64,000 bases of DNA from Solobacterium sp. Its GTDB lineage: Bacteria; Bacillota_I; Bacilli_A; Erysipelotrichales; Erysipelotrichaceae. The position numbers and the translations under genes are program-made. Shown here in pieces: positions 1 through 8,793 of this stretch. Location: the NCBI GenBank assembly GCA_024693325.1, contig JAILLA010000002.1, positions 90,597 to 154,596 on the forward strand, read 5' to 3'. Numbering within the stretch: position 1 is the stretch's first letter; each line of letters opens with the position of its first letter. A model generated the notes under the pieces. The model ran no database searches and was not told the DNA's origin. It saw nothing but the letters and a program-made list of their open reading frames with translations.

Positions 1-947
1 CAGCTGTGATATCTACTTGCGGATATGCGCTATGCGGGATATCCGCATTTCTTATATCAGTTCTTTCAGGCGGAGTTCTGACGGTGATCTTTGCAATTAC
101 CACGAAAAAGAGATATGAAGCGATCGGTGACCTTAATTCATATCTTGAAAAAGTGCTGGCAGGCTCGGAAGTACCGGACATCCTTGACCAGGAGGAGGGG
201 GAACTGTCTCTTCTGAGGACCAATATCTATAAAGCGACCTCAGCATTAAAGTACCAGAAAGAGCTGCTGGCAAAAGACAAGACTGCTTTGTCAGACGCAA
301 TTGCGGATATCAGCCACCAGCTGAAAACACCTCTCACATCAATGATGGTAATGAATGATCTTTTGAAAACTGAAGAGCAGAAGGACAGGCGCATTGAGTT
401 TCTGCGGACACAGTCCAATCAGCTGGACAGGATGAACTGGCTGATCCAGACGCTCCTGAAACTCTCGAAAATCGATGCCGGCACCATTGAGATGAAACCG
501 GAAGTGATCAGGGCAGATGTTCTGATGGAAGAAGTGATAAAACCTTTTGAGATCCAGATGGATCTGAAGAACATCAGGTATTCCTGTGATGCAGCTGACG
601 AACTGCTGAAATGCGACAGGAACTGGACTGTAGAAGCGATCCAGAACATCGTTAAAAACTGTATCGAGCATCTGGAAGACGGCGGGATGCTGCATGTCTT
701 TACAAATGACACCAACATTTATTCAGATATCGTTATTGAGGATAACGGATGCGGGATCGCAGAGGAAGATCTGCCTCATATCTTTGAACGCTTTTACAAA
801 GGGAAAAACGCAGGAAAGGACAGTGTAGGGATCGGACTGGCACTGGCCAAAACGATCGTAAACAGTCAGCACGGTGACATTCTGGCTGAGAGCGTACCAG
901 GTGAAGGAACCCGGTTTTCCGTGAGGTTCTATAAGACGATCATCTAA
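1..947 (+). CDS. Sensor histidine kinase, 5' end cut by the window
   Basis: This is a membrane sensor kinase whose N-terminus lies outside the window: the reading frame is open to base 1, and the GTG at 6 has no ribosome binding site. About 313 residues are visible. One membrane segment (about 10-32) is followed by a HisKA domain with the phospho-acceptor His in ISHQLKTPL (about 104) and an HATPase domain with N box (NIVKNC), DNGCGI, the F box ERFYKG and GIGLALAK. There is almost no extracellular sensor. That resembles kinases that sense through a partner ABC transporter (BceS-like), and an ABC ATPase and permease follow directly. The response regulator gene would be expected just upstream. 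The kinase call is firm; the antibiotic-peptide role is inferred from context. Confidence 0.9.
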   Translation, partial: AVISTCGYALCGISAFLISVLSGGVLTVIFAITTKKRYEAIGDLNSYLEKVLAGSEVPDILDQEEGELSLLRTNIYKATSALKYQKELLAKDKTALSDAIADISHQLKTPLTSMMVMNDLLKTEEQKDRRIEFLRTQSNQLDRMNWLIQTLLKLSKIDAGTIEMKPEVIRADVLMEEVIKPFEIQMDLKNIRYSCDAADELLKCDRNWTVEAIQNIVKNCIEHLEDGGMLHVFTNDTNIYSDIVIEDNGCGIAEEDLPHIFERFYKGKNAGKDSVGIGLALAKTIVNSQHGDILAESVPGEGTRFSVRFYKTII

Positions 948-949
948 TG

Positions 950-963
950 TGACAATATTGTAA
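950..963. promoter_or_regulatory. BceR-type operator before the ABC transporter genes
   Basis: The sequence TGACA-ATAT-TGTAA fits the TNACA-N4-TGTAA inverted repeat described for BceR-like response regulators. It lies 3 bases after the kinase stop codon and 86 bases before the ATPase start. A TAATAT at 984-989 could be the -10 box, which would place the site at or just upstream of a poor -35. The match is seen directly; binding by the missing upstream regulator is inferred. Confidence 0.6.
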
Positions 964-1048
964 TGAAAAAAGTCACCTGATCGTAATATTGAAAAGTTAA
1001 TCTGATCTCAGATGAAAATGATCTCATTTGAGAAAGGAGACATAAGAA

Positions 1049-1744
1049 ATGAATATTTTGGAAATAAGAAACCTTTGCAAAGTATACGGAAGCGGTGAAA
1101 CAAGAGTTGATGCTCTTACGGATGTTTCTTTTGATGTTGAGCAGGGTGAGTTTGTTGCGATCGTGGGACCTTCCGGATCCGGTAAGTCCACACTTCTGCA
1201 TATACTGGGCGGAGTTGATGTTCCCTCATCGGGTCTGGTGAATATTGCAGGAACCGATATCGGAAAGCTCGATGAAACAAAACTTGCTATCTTCAGAAGA
1301 AGGAATATCGGGCTGATCTATCAGTTTTACAATCTGATCCCGATCCTGAATGTGGAAGAGAACATGACACTGCCGATCCTGCTTGACGGCAAGAAACCGG
1401 ATAAGAAACTGCTGAAAGACCTTGTTGAGAAGCTCGGGTTAAAAGACAGGCTGTCACATCTGCCCAATCAGCTTTCGGGCGGACAGCAGCAAAGAGTTTC
1501 CATAGGACGGGCACTGATGAACCATCCGGCACTGCTTCTTGCGGACGAACCTACCGGCAACCTTGACTCGGAAAACAGCCGGGAGATCATCTCACTTCTG
1601 CGGAAATTCAACAAGGAGAACAACCAGACAGTCATCATCATTACTCACGACGAGAAGATCGCTCTTTCTGCTGACAGGGTCATTACGATCGAGGACGGCC
1701 GTATTACCCGTGATTCCAGGAAGAAAGGGGCAAAGGTATCATGA
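1049..1744 (+). CDS. ABC transporter ATPase (MacB/BceA type)
   Basis: This is a 231-residue cytoplasmic ATPase that powers the permease encoded next. It has Walker A GPSGSGKST (about 40-48), a Q loop, the signature LSGGQQQR, Walker B LLLADEPTGNLDS and the H-loop His in IITHDE. The length and the EPTGNLDS sequence are typical of the MacB/LolD/BceA group, which drives export, lipoprotein release or antibiotic-peptide resistance. The start has a good ribosome binding site (AGAAAGGAG). Its stop overlaps the permease start by 4 bases (ATGA-type), so the two subunits are translationally coupled. Substrate is unknown; the kinase upstream and the BceR-like box suggest envelope-stress or peptide resistance. 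Confidence 0.93.
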   Translation: MNILEIRNLCKVYGSGETRVDALTDVSFDVEQGEFVAIVGPSGSGKSTLLHILGGVDVPSSGLVNIAGTDIGKLDETKLAIFRRRNIGLIYQFYNLIPILNVEENMTLPILLDGKKPDKKLLKDLVEKLGLKDRLSHLPNQLSGGQQQRVSIGRALMNHPALLLADEPTGNLDSENSREIISLLRKFNKENNQTVIIITHDEKIALSADRVITIEDGRITRDSRKKGAKVS

Positions 1745-4320
1745 ATATCATTTCAAAGCTTACCTTAAAGCATCTTCTTGGAAACAGGAAACGAACAATT
1801 GTAACGGTGCTTGGAATAGCTGCTTCCACTGCACTGATCAGCGCGATCATCCTTGGAGTTTTTTCCTTCTTTAAGTTTTTCGGGCAGATTGCAATACAGG
1901 CTGACGGAGATGCAGTGGCACAGTTTGATCAGGTTACTTACGATCAGTTTATTTCTCTGAAAGAAGATAAAAGGATCGCTGCAGCAGGTCTTTGCGAAAT
2001 GGAAAACAGACAGACCGGGATCAGACTTCTGAATGACAAGGAGGACCGGTTCAGGGTCGGCAATATCGAACATGCGGATGAAACCTTTCTGTCCATGGTC
2101 GTCGTATCTGATTATGACGGATATCTTCCGAAGAATTCCTCCGAAATAGCTGTGGAAGAACAGTTCCTGACAGATAACGGACTGGCTGATATCAAACCTG
2201 GAGATATACTGACTTTTGAACAGGGATACAGATATATCGACGATGAGCTGGAAGGTTTTCTTTATCTTGGAGGCAATTATCGCTCAGATGAGAACTTTGA
2301 AGCACTTTCCACCGAGACATGCAGGATAACAGCGATCCTTCATGGGAACAGGCCGACCAAAGACTGGGATATACTTCGGGGATTAGACAGTGATTATTAT
2401 CCGGATGTTAAAAACGCACAGGTATATATCCAGCTGGAAAACTGTGATCATACTGCAATCAAACAGTTAAACAGCATCGTTTCCGATCACGGAATCAGCA
2501 AGTATCACTTTAATACAGAATATCTACTAAGCGTATTTGCGTTTGAAGGAAGCGGAGGAACATACAGATCGTTCTTTGTGATGATGGCGATTGCGCTCCT
2601 CATAGTAATTTTTACTTCAGTCATTCTGATCTTTAATTCGATCGGAATGTCACTGACAGAGAGAATGCGCTATCTTGGAATGCTTGCAAGTGTCGGAGCT
2701 ACAGCCCGGCAAAAAAGATTCTCCATCTATTTCGAAGGTCTTATTTTGGGAATGATCGGGATCCCGGCAGGACTTCTCCTTGGATTTATCGGAACAAAGA
2801 TCACACTTGTATTTCTTGGAAACAGGATCCTCGAATCAGATATGCTGGCTGCTGCCCAGGGAATGAGAGGCACGATACCGGTCGTTTGTGATTACAAGGT
2901 TCTGACTGCAATTGTGTTTTCCGCAGTCATAACGATCCTTATTTCAACCTTTGTTCCGGCAATGAGAGCTGCGAAGGTGATGCCCATCGATGCAATCAGG
3001 CAGAATGATATTCTAAAGGTGAAAGCAGGAAAACTGCGGGTAAACCCTCTGGTAAGGAAAGTCTTCGGATATGAAGGGGAACTTGCTTACAAGAATATTA
3101 AAAGAAACGGAGTGAAGGGAACTGTGATCACTGTGACGATTGCAGTTTCGATCATCCTGTTCCTTACTATTAACTTTTTCTGCAATGCGATCGTGAGGGC
3201 GAATCAATACGAGTTTGAGATTCCCTACCAGATCATTGCGTCCTGTTCACTGGCTGAATCCGATAAGCTGCGCAGCACGATCAGCGATATGGAAGGTGTC
3301 GATGATGTATACACTGCCAGCATGATACAGTTCTCTTTTAAGAAGAGAGGAGACTCCGATATTGAACCTGCCAATACGGATATTGCAGACCGGAAATTTC
3401 TTCTGGCGGAATTCTCGGATCTGAATCTTGACGGTATGCTGGTCCTTGTAATAGATGATGAGGACTTTGACAGGATCCTTGCAGATAACGGAATTGATAA
3501 GAGCGGATACTACAGGGATACCCTGAAAGGTGTACTGCTTAACGACTATTTCCATGAAAAGAGACCCAGTGAAGTATTCAGCAGCGGGATGCTGGGACAG
3601 GTTCTTCACTACGATCAGACCGAAGGGTTTCCTCCTGCGGTAGAAGTCGGAGCTTTCGTAAAGTATGACGATAACGATAAGATCTTTAAACTTGTCCCCA
3701 AAACCAATATCGCCGTATATGTTCCGGCATCCATGTACTATGACAAGGCTGAAGAGGTCCTTCCCGCAGAGAAGCTTACAGTTGATCTCGCAGTTGAAAC
3801 AGCAAGGCATAAGGAGATCTATGACAAGGTATACCAGCTGTTTGAAAGCGAAGGATATCACAATTATTATTGCGCAGACATGACTGACACGGCTAAGACC
3901 ATGGAAACGATCACGCTGATGCTCAAGACAGCAATGTATGGATTCACAGTGCTTCTTACGCTGATCGCCATGGCAAATATCGTGAATACGATTTCAACCG
4001 GAGTGCTGCTGCGGAGAAAAGAATTTGCGATGTATAAGTCCGTAGGCATGGAAAGCGGCGGATTTAAAAAGATGATCAGACTTGAGACTGTGCTCTATGG
4101 AATCAAGGCTCTGATCGTTGGAATTCCGATATCTCTTTTACTGAGCTTTCTGATGTATAACGCCTTTGCGCATACCCTGTATACGTTTGATCCGGATCTC
4201 AGAATGTATGTAATCGTGATTGCGGCAGTATTTGCCATTCTGGGTATCAGCATGGCCCTGAGCATCAACAGGATCAAGGATGACAGCATCATAGAAGCGT
4301 TAAAGGAAGACGCAGTGTAA
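1741..4320 (+). CDS. FtsX-family ABC permease, two-module, 859 residues
   Basis: Membrane partner of the ATPase. The chain contains two copies of the same plan: membrane segment (about 18-40), extracellular domain (41-275), FtsX-type membrane block (about 278-300, 327-352, 385-408); then a segment at about 459-480, a second extracellular domain (481-715) and a second FtsX block (about 725-750, 780-803, 823-845). That gives eight helices and two large outer domains. Classic BceB permeases are nearer 650 residues with ten helices and one large loop, so this is a related but different architecture (SalY/YxdM-like at most). Each half ends with the short arginine/lysine-rich coupling region usual for the family. 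A strong terminator follows the gene. Substrate cannot be read from the sequence. Confidence 0.88.
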   Translation: MNIISKLTLKHLLGNRKRTIVTVLGIAASTALISAIILGVFSFFKFFGQIAIQADGDAVAQFDQVTYDQFISLKEDKRIAAAGLCEMENRQTGIRLLNDKEDRFRVGNIEHADETFLSMVVVSDYDGYLPKNSSEIAVEEQFLTDNGLADIKPGDILTFEQGYRYIDDELEGFLYLGGNYRSDENFEALSTETCRITAILHGNRPTKDWDILRGLDSDYYPDVKNAQVYIQLENCDHTAIKQLNSIVSDHGISKYHFNTEYLLSVFAFEGSGGTYRSFFVMMAIALLIVIFTSVILIFNSIGMSLTERMRYLGMLASVGATARQKRFSIYFEGLILGMIGIPAGLLLGFIGTKITLVFLGNRILESDMLAAAQGMRGTIPVVCDYKVLTAIVFSAVITILISTFVPAMRAAKVMPIDAIRQNDILKVKAGKLRVNPLVRKVFGYEGELAYKNIKRNGVKGTVITVTIAVSIILFLTINFFCNAIVRANQYEFEIPYQIIASCSLAESDKLRSTISDMEGVDDVYTASMIQFSFKKRGDSDIEPANTDIADRKFLLAEFSDLNLDGMLVLVIDDEDFDRILADNGIDKSGYYRDTLKGVLLNDYFHEKRPSEVFSSGMLGQVLHYDQTEGFPPAVEVGAFVKYDDNDKIFKLVPKTNIAVYVPASMYYDKAEEVLPAEKLTVDLAVETARHKEIYDKVYQLFESEGYHNYYCADMTDTAKTMETITLMLKTAMYGFTVLLTLIAMANIVNTISTGVLLRRKEFAMYKSVGMESGGFKKMIRLETVLYGIKALIVGIPISLLLSFLMYNAFAHTLYTFDPDLRMYVIVIAAVFAILGISMALSINRIKDDSIIEALKEDAV

Positions 4321-4330
4321 AAGTTCAGCG

Positions 4331-4364
4331 GGAAGTCAAAGAACAGTTCCTTTGACTTCCTTTA
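4331..4364 (+). terminator. Rho-independent terminator of the kinase-ABC operon
   Basis: An 11-bp perfect stem (GGAAGTCAAAG paired with CTTTGACTTCC) with an 8-base loop and a short T run begins 11 bases after the permease stop. Confidence 0.85.
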
Positions 4365-4390
4365 ATATTACCTGGACCTGGAAATGCATT

Positions 4391-4428
4391 CAGCAGGCAG
4401 CCCGGAAACGCATCCTGCTGTTTTATTT
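4391..4428 (+). terminator. Possible second terminator
   Basis: CAGCAGG pairs with CCTGCTG across a 16-base loop and is followed by TTTTATTT. It lies 27 bases after the first terminator and may act as a back-up. Confidence 0.45.
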
Positions 4429-4575
4429 CACCGTTTTTCTTTATCTGCAGCATGAATGCATTCCGTATACTGGCCGGTCTGTTCCGGACAGGACATCTTT
4501 TGACGTGTATTTTCATACATTCATGATATTTACGCTTACAGTCCGGCAGGTGAAAAAAACTTCACACAGAATGCA
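4429..4575. other. Non-coding gap before the carB leader
   Basis: I see no convincing gene, RNA or repeat in this stretch between the tandem terminators and the putative carB promoter. Short open frames here have no ribosome binding site. Confidence 0.5.
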
Positions 4576-4660
4576 TTGACACATACGTCATAAGATGATA
4601 GCCTTTCAAATGGCCGGGAGCAGTACCGGTTAAGAAAAACTGACCAGATAGGGGTGTACT

Positions 4661-4744
4661 ATGAACCATATTGTAAAACATCCAAATGTTATCCGGAATC
4701 AGAACGGTTTTTACCGGTTCCGCAATGTATTTACACATTGCTGA
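4661..4744 (+). CDS. Putative carB leader peptide, 27 residues
   Basis: A short frame starts with ATG at 4661 behind AGGGGTG, a reasonable ribosome binding site 6 bases away. It reads MNHIVKHPNVIR... and ends ...FTHC at a TGA (4742-4744) located in the right arm of the terminator hairpin. It contains three Arg codons (CGG, CGG, CGC), close together in the last two-thirds. The placement, with the stop inside the attenuator, is the arrangement known for pyrBI and amino-acid biosynthetic leaders, where ribosome position decides termination. Carbamoyl phosphate feeds both arginine and pyrimidines, so either signal is possible. Translation is inferred, not shown. Confidence 0.5.
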   Translation: MNHIVKHPNVIRNQNGFYRFRNVFTHC

Positions 4745-4757
4745 GAGCCGGTTTTTC
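4713..4757 (+). terminator. Attenuator terminator before carB
   Basis: The inner stem GCAATGT/ACATTGC (7 bp, 6-base loop) is stacked on an outer ACCGG/CCGGT stem with a small internal loop and is followed by TTTTTCTTT. It ends about 27 bases before the carB start and must be bypassed for carB expression. Confidence 0.75.
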
Positions 4758-4783
4758 TTTATGACCACCAAAAAGGAGGAAGT

Positions 4784-7700
4784 ATGGCAAAGAGAACAGA
4801 CATCAAAAAAGTATTGATCATCGGCTCCGGCCCAATCGTAATCGGACAGGCTGCAGAATTTGACTATGCAGGAACACAGGCTTGTATTGCTTTGCGGGAA
4901 GAGGGATATGAGGTAGTCCTCTGCAACTCCAACCCTGCAACGATCATGACCGATACCCAGATGGCTGACAAAGTCTACATGGAGCCGCTGACACTTGAAT
5001 ATATTGCAAAGATCCTCCGCTACGAAAGACCGGACGCGATCGTTCCCGGTATTGGCGGACAGACAGGTCTGAACCTTGCCGTACAGCTGGATAAAAAAGG
5101 TGTCCTGAAGGAATGCGGCGTTGAATTGTGCGGCACGCCGCGTGAAAGTATCGAACGCGCGGAAGACCGTCAGATGTTCAAGGAAATGTGCCAGAAGATC
5201 GGTGAACCTGTCATTCCTTCCGAGATCACATATGACATTGAAGAAGCAAAGCTCGCCGCAAAACATATCGGTTATCCGGTCGTCCTGAGACCTGCCTTCA
5301 CGCTTGGCGGTACAGGCGGCGGATTTGCAAACAATGAAGAAGAACTGGTCGAGATCGGCGTGAATGCGTTCAACCTCTCACCGGTACACCAGGTACTGAT
5401 CGAAAAGAGCGTCAAGGGCTATAAAGAGATCGAATTTGAAGTCATGCGCGACAGCAATGACAAGACGATCACGATCTGCGGTATGGAAAATGTCGACCCG
5501 GTCGGTGTCCATACAGGTGACTCAATTGTCGTAGCACCGATCCTCTCACTGAATGAACATGACCTGAAAATGCTGAACGACAGCGCGATCAAGATCATCC
5601 GTGAACTGAAGATCGAAGGCGGCTGCAACGTCCAGTTTGCCCTGCATCCCGAGACCAGTGAATACTACCTGATCGAAGTCAATCCCCGTGTATCCCGTTC
5701 CTCCGCGCTCGCTTCCAAGGCAAGCGGATACCCGATCGCACGTGTAACAGCCAAGATCGCCATGGGCATGGCGCTGGAAGAGATCGAAGTTGCCGGTACG
5801 ACAGCAGACAAGGAACCGAAACTTGATTATATCGTTGCCAAGTTCCCGCGTTTCCCGTTTGATAAATTCCCGAATACACCGAACCAGCTCGGCACACAGA
5901 TGAAGGCGACCGGTGAGGTCATGGGTATCGGCTCGAACCTGGAAGAGTGCATCCTGAAGTCGGTGCGTTCCCTGGAAACAGGTGTTTACCACCTGCATAT
6001 GCCGAAGTTTGACAGCTTCACAACAGAAGAACTGCTGAAATATGTCGCTGAATTCCGCTATGACAATATCTTTGCGGTAACGGAACTGCTCAGACGCGGT
6101 GTTTCCGTAGAAAAGGTACATGAGATCACGATGATCACGGAATTGTTCCTGAATTCGATCGTCAAGATCATTGAAATGGAACGGAAACTGGCAGCCAACC
6201 CGGGCAATACAGCAGTGCTCCTCGAAGCCAAGAAAATGGGCTTCGGCGACCGCTTTATCGCAAAGCTCTGGAAACAGAATGAACTGGATGTTTACAACCT
6301 GCGTCTGGAAAACAATATGATGCCTGTATTCAAAATGGTGGATACACTGCATTCCGGCAAGTATATTGCGTATCACTATTCCTCTTACACAGGTGAGAAT
6401 GAATCCAGGCTGTCTGACCGCAAAAAGATCATCGTGCTCGGCGCGGGACCGATTCGTATCGGACAGGGCGTTGAGTTCGACTATTCGACCGTACACGCAG
6501 TCCAGACGATCCGCAAGGCAGGCTATGAAGCGATCATCATCAACAGCAACCCTGAGACCGTATCAACGGACTATGAGACATCCGACAAACTGTACTTCGA
6601 ACCGCTGACACCGGAAGATGTCATGAACATCGTGCATTTCGAAAAGCCTGTCGGTGTCATCGCTTCACTCGGCGGACAGACAGCGATCAATCTTGCTGAA
6701 CCGATCATGAAGAGGGGCGTCAGGATCATCGGTACGGATGTTGAAGCCATTGACCGCGCAGAAAACAGGGACAGCTTTGAGAAGATCCTTGTTGAGCTCG
6801 GGATCCCGCAGCCGCAGGGACGCGCAGTCACGAAGATCGAAGACGGCCTGGCTGCAGCCAGAGAGATCGGCTATCCCGTACTGGTACGTCCGAGCTTCGT
6901 ACTCGGCGGCAGGGCAATGCAGATCGTCGGAAACGAGGAACAGCTGAAGCACTACCTGAAGACAGCTGTTGAGATCGACGAAGAAAAGCCTGTGCTTGTC
7001 GACAAATACATCAGCGGCAAGGAAGTTGAGGTAGACGCTGTATGCGACGGCAGAAATGTATTTGTACCGGGTATTATGGAACTTGTTGAACGCACAGGCA
7101 TCCATTCCGGTGACTCGATCTCCGTATACCCGGCATTCAGTATTTCCGACCATGTAAAAGGAATGATCCTGCAGTATACAAAGAAACTTGGACTGGGCAT
7201 CGGGATCGTCGGTATCTACAACATCCAGTTCATCGTCGATGAACATGAGAATATTTACGTCATTGAAGTCAATCCCCGTTCATCCCGTACCGTACCGTTC
7301 CTTTCCAAGTCAACAGGCTATTCACTGGCTGATATCGCCACAGAGGTCATCCTGGGCAAGAGCCTGAAGGAACTCGGTATCTTCGATATCTATCCCGATG
7401 AGAAGAAGCGCTACTATGTCAAGGTACCTGTCTTCTCCTTCAGCAAGATCAAGGGACTCGATGCTTACCTGTCACCTGAAATGAAGTCCACCGGTGAGGC
7501 GATCGGTTACGATGACAGACTGAACAGGGCGCTGTATAAGGCACTGCAGGCATCCGGCATGAGCCTGAGAAACTACGGTACCGTATTCGCAACCATCGCA
7601 GATGATGATAAGGAAGAAGCACTCCCGCTGATCAGGCGGTTCTACAACCTCGGATTCAATATTGAAGCGACAGGCGGCACGGCTTCCTTCCTGAAGAAGA

Positions 7701-7957
7701 ACGGGATCCGTACACATGTTCTGAAGAAGATCAGTGAGGATCCGCATGATATTCCCGACGCGATCCGTCAGGGACACATCGCGTATCTGATCAATACGAG
7801 AAATATCAGCTCAGACAGTGAAAACAATGACGGTGCAATGATCCGTATGTGCGCGGTCGAGAACAATACGACCATGTTCACATCGCTGGATACCGTCAAG
7901 GCGCTGCTCGACGTACTGGAAGAGATCACACTCCGTATCTCAACGATCGACGCCTGA
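4784..7957 (+). CDS. carB: Carbamoyl-phosphate synthase large subunit
   Basis: This enzyme makes carbamoyl phosphate from bicarbonate, ammonia (from glutamine through CarA) and two ATP, for arginine and pyrimidine synthesis. The 1057-residue length is normal. Two homologous halves each start with the typical nucleotide-site sequence (SGPIVIGQAAEFDYAG near 15 and GAGPIRIGQGVEFDYS near 555), each followed by an ATP-grasp domain with an EVNPR motif. An MGS-type regulatory domain occupies the last 130 residues or so, with TGGTASFL. The ribosome binding site AAAGGAGG is strong. No carA is adjacent on either side, so the small subunit must be encoded elsewhere. Expression is probably governed by the attenuator leader just upstream. 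A terminator follows, so the gene is monocistronic. Confidence 0.97.
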   Translation: MAKRTDIKKVLIIGSGPIVIGQAAEFDYAGTQACIALREEGYEVVLCNSNPATIMTDTQMADKVYMEPLTLEYIAKILRYERPDAIVPGIGGQTGLNLAVQLDKKGVLKECGVELCGTPRESIERAEDRQMFKEMCQKIGEPVIPSEITYDIEEAKLAAKHIGYPVVLRPAFTLGGTGGGFANNEEELVEIGVNAFNLSPVHQVLIEKSVKGYKEIEFEVMRDSNDKTITICGMENVDPVGVHTGDSIVVAPILSLNEHDLKMLNDSAIKIIRELKIEGGCNVQFALHPETSEYYLIEVNPRVSRSSALASKASGYPIARVTAKIAMGMALEEIEVAGTTADKEPKLDYIVAKFPRFPFDKFPNTPNQLGTQMKATGEVMGIGSNLEECILKSVRSLETGVYHLHMPKFDSFTTEELLKYVAEFRYDNIFAVTELLRRGVSVEKVHEITMITELFLNSIVKIIEMERKLAANPGNTAVLLEAKKMGFGDRFIAKLWKQNELDVYNLRLENNMMPVFKMVDTLHSGKYIAYHYSSYTGENESRLSDRKKIIVLGAGPIRIGQGVEFDYSTVHAVQTIRKAGYEAIIINSNPETVSTDYETSDKLYFEPLTPEDVMNIVHFEKPVGVIASLGGQTAINLAEPIMKRGVRIIGTDVEAIDRAENRDSFEKILVELGIPQPQGRAVTKIEDGLAAAREIGYPVLVRPSFVLGGRAMQIVGNEEQLKHYLKTAVEIDEEKPVLVDKYISGKEVEVDAVCDGRNVFVPGIMELVERTGIHSGDSISVYPAFSISDHVKGMILQYTKKLGLGIGIVGIYNIQFIVDEHENIYVIEVNPRSSRTVPFLSKSTGYSLADIATEVILGKSLKELGIFDIYPDEKKRYYVKVPVFSFSKIKGLDAYLSPEMKSTGEAIGYDDRLNRALYKALQASGMSLRNYGTVFATIADDDKEEALPLIRRFYNLGFNIEATGGTASFLKKNGIRTHVLKKISEDPHDIPDAIRQGHIAYLINTRNISSDSENNDGAMIRMCAVENNTTMFTSLDTVKALLDVLEEITLRISTIDA

Positions 7958-7977
7958 TCAATATTTATACCCGACAG

Positions 7978-8006
7978 ACTGCAGACCATCATATCTGCAG
8001 TTTTTT
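7978..8006 (+). terminator. carB terminator
   Basis: ACTGCAGA pairs perfectly with TCTGCAGT around an 8-base loop and is followed by six T residues. Confidence 0.88.
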
Positions 8007-8067
8007 GCTGTTTATTTAACATTTACATTTCGAAATATAAAGAGTAGTATCTCTGTTGTGAGCCGGA

Positions 8068-8631
8068 ATGAAAGAAACGGCCTGCATCAGAATGAAATTA
8101 ACAGTTAAAGAAATGGCATTTACAGCCATCATGGCGGCAGTGATCTGTGTCCTGTCACCGATCGCAGTTCCTCTGGCAGGGGAAGTCCCGATCTCACTGG
8201 CGACCCTTGCGGTCATGCTTGCAGGAGCACTCCTCGGCAGGAAGCTCGGCAGTCTTTCAGTGCTGATATATATCCTGCTCGGCATGGCAGGTGTTCCGGT
8301 ATTTGCCAACTACGCGGCAGGTGCCGGGATCGTATTCGGAATGACAGGCGGATATATCGTCGGCTATATTCCTCTCGCGTACATGACCGGAATGTTCCGG
8401 GAAAAATACGGAAAACAGAACATGTACGCTTCTGCAGCGGGCGGTGCTCTGATCGGCACGGTCATTCTGTATGTTCTCGGTACAGCATGGTTCATATACT
8501 GCACGAAAATGCCGCTTGCGGGTGCACTTGTTGCATGTGTATTCCCGTTTATCCCGGGTGATCTTCTGAAGATCGCCGTTGTATGCCTGCTGACACCAAG
8601 GATCAGACCTGCACTTGAAAGCAGACTGTGA
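8068..8631 (+). CDS. bioY: Biotin transporter BioY
   Basis: BioY is the substrate-binding membrane (S) component of the energy-coupling-factor biotin transporter. The 187 residues hold about six hydrophobic segments and the family sequences PISLATLAVMLAGALLG and YILLGMAGVPVFA, then GGYIVGYIP. The N-terminus is uncertain: ATG at 8068 gives an eight-residue extension over the ATG at 8092, and neither has a strong ribosome binding site. No biotin synthesis genes and no ECF ATPase genes are nearby, so it probably shares an ECF module encoded elsewhere. I looked for a BirA operator upstream and did not find a convincing one. Confidence 0.92.
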   Translation: MKETACIRMKLTVKEMAFTAIMAAVICVLSPIAVPLAGEVPISLATLAVMLAGALLGRKLGSLSVLIYILLGMAGVPVFANYAAGAGIVFGMTGGYIVGYIPLAYMTGMFREKYGKQNMYASAAGGALIGTVILYVLGTAWFIYCTKMPLAGALVACVFPFIPGDLLKIAVVCLLTPRIRPALESRL

Positions 8632-8681
8632 CAAACAGCAGTGCGTTCACTGCTTCTGCAAAGTCTGTGTCCCGTACTGCC

Positions 8682-8718
8682 GGACTGCAGCACTGCTGTG
8701 CTGTGATCCGTTTTTTTG
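8682..8718 (+). terminator. bioY terminator
   Basis: CAGCAC pairs with GTGCTG around TGCT, flanked by GGA/TCC pairing, with seven T residues after it. A smaller hairpin (AGCAGTG/CACTGCT) lies at about 8636-8653 without a T run. Confidence 0.75.
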
Positions 8719-8793
8719 TTGGCGGAAATCTGCCGGCGTGACATTGCGGTAAAAATATCGGATAATCACTTAGAAAGAAACGGAGCGTATCAG

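Larger units (their letters stand above)
4576..4783 (+). promoter_or_regulatory. carB attenuation leader
   Basis: A consensus -35 (TTGACA, 4576-4581) opens this leader, though no good -10 follows at normal spacing (TAGCCT at 4599 is the best). Downstream are several complementary CCGG-type segments. One arm, ACCGG at 4713-4717, can pair either upstream in a hairpin covering about 4694-4722 or downstream with CCGGT at 4748-4752 to complete an intrinsic terminator. The two folds exclude each other, which is the logic of transcription attenuation. A leader peptide frame runs through both structures. The sequence CCGGGAGC near 4614 faintly resembles a PyrR loop but lacks the full consensus. No known riboswitch class is recognised. 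Confidence 0.6.

Noticed and set aside
3247..3861. Long minus-strand open frame inside the permease gene
   Set aside because: Shadow of the + strand gene; no ribosome binding site and no family features.
1741..4320. Calling the permease BceB
   Set aside because: 859 residues with two outer domains and eight helices does not match the ten-helix BceB plan.
4600..4783. PyrR, TPP or ykkC-type riboswitch before carB
   Set aside because: Only fragments such as CCGGGAGC or CTGAGAG resemble known motifs; the conserved cores are absent.
5546..6496. 316-codon minus-strand frame inside carB
   Set aside because: Antisense shadow of a certain gene with biased codons.
7990..8067. BirA operator before bioY
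   Set aside because: No TTGTTAAC/GTTAACAA-type inverted repeat found at the right spacing.
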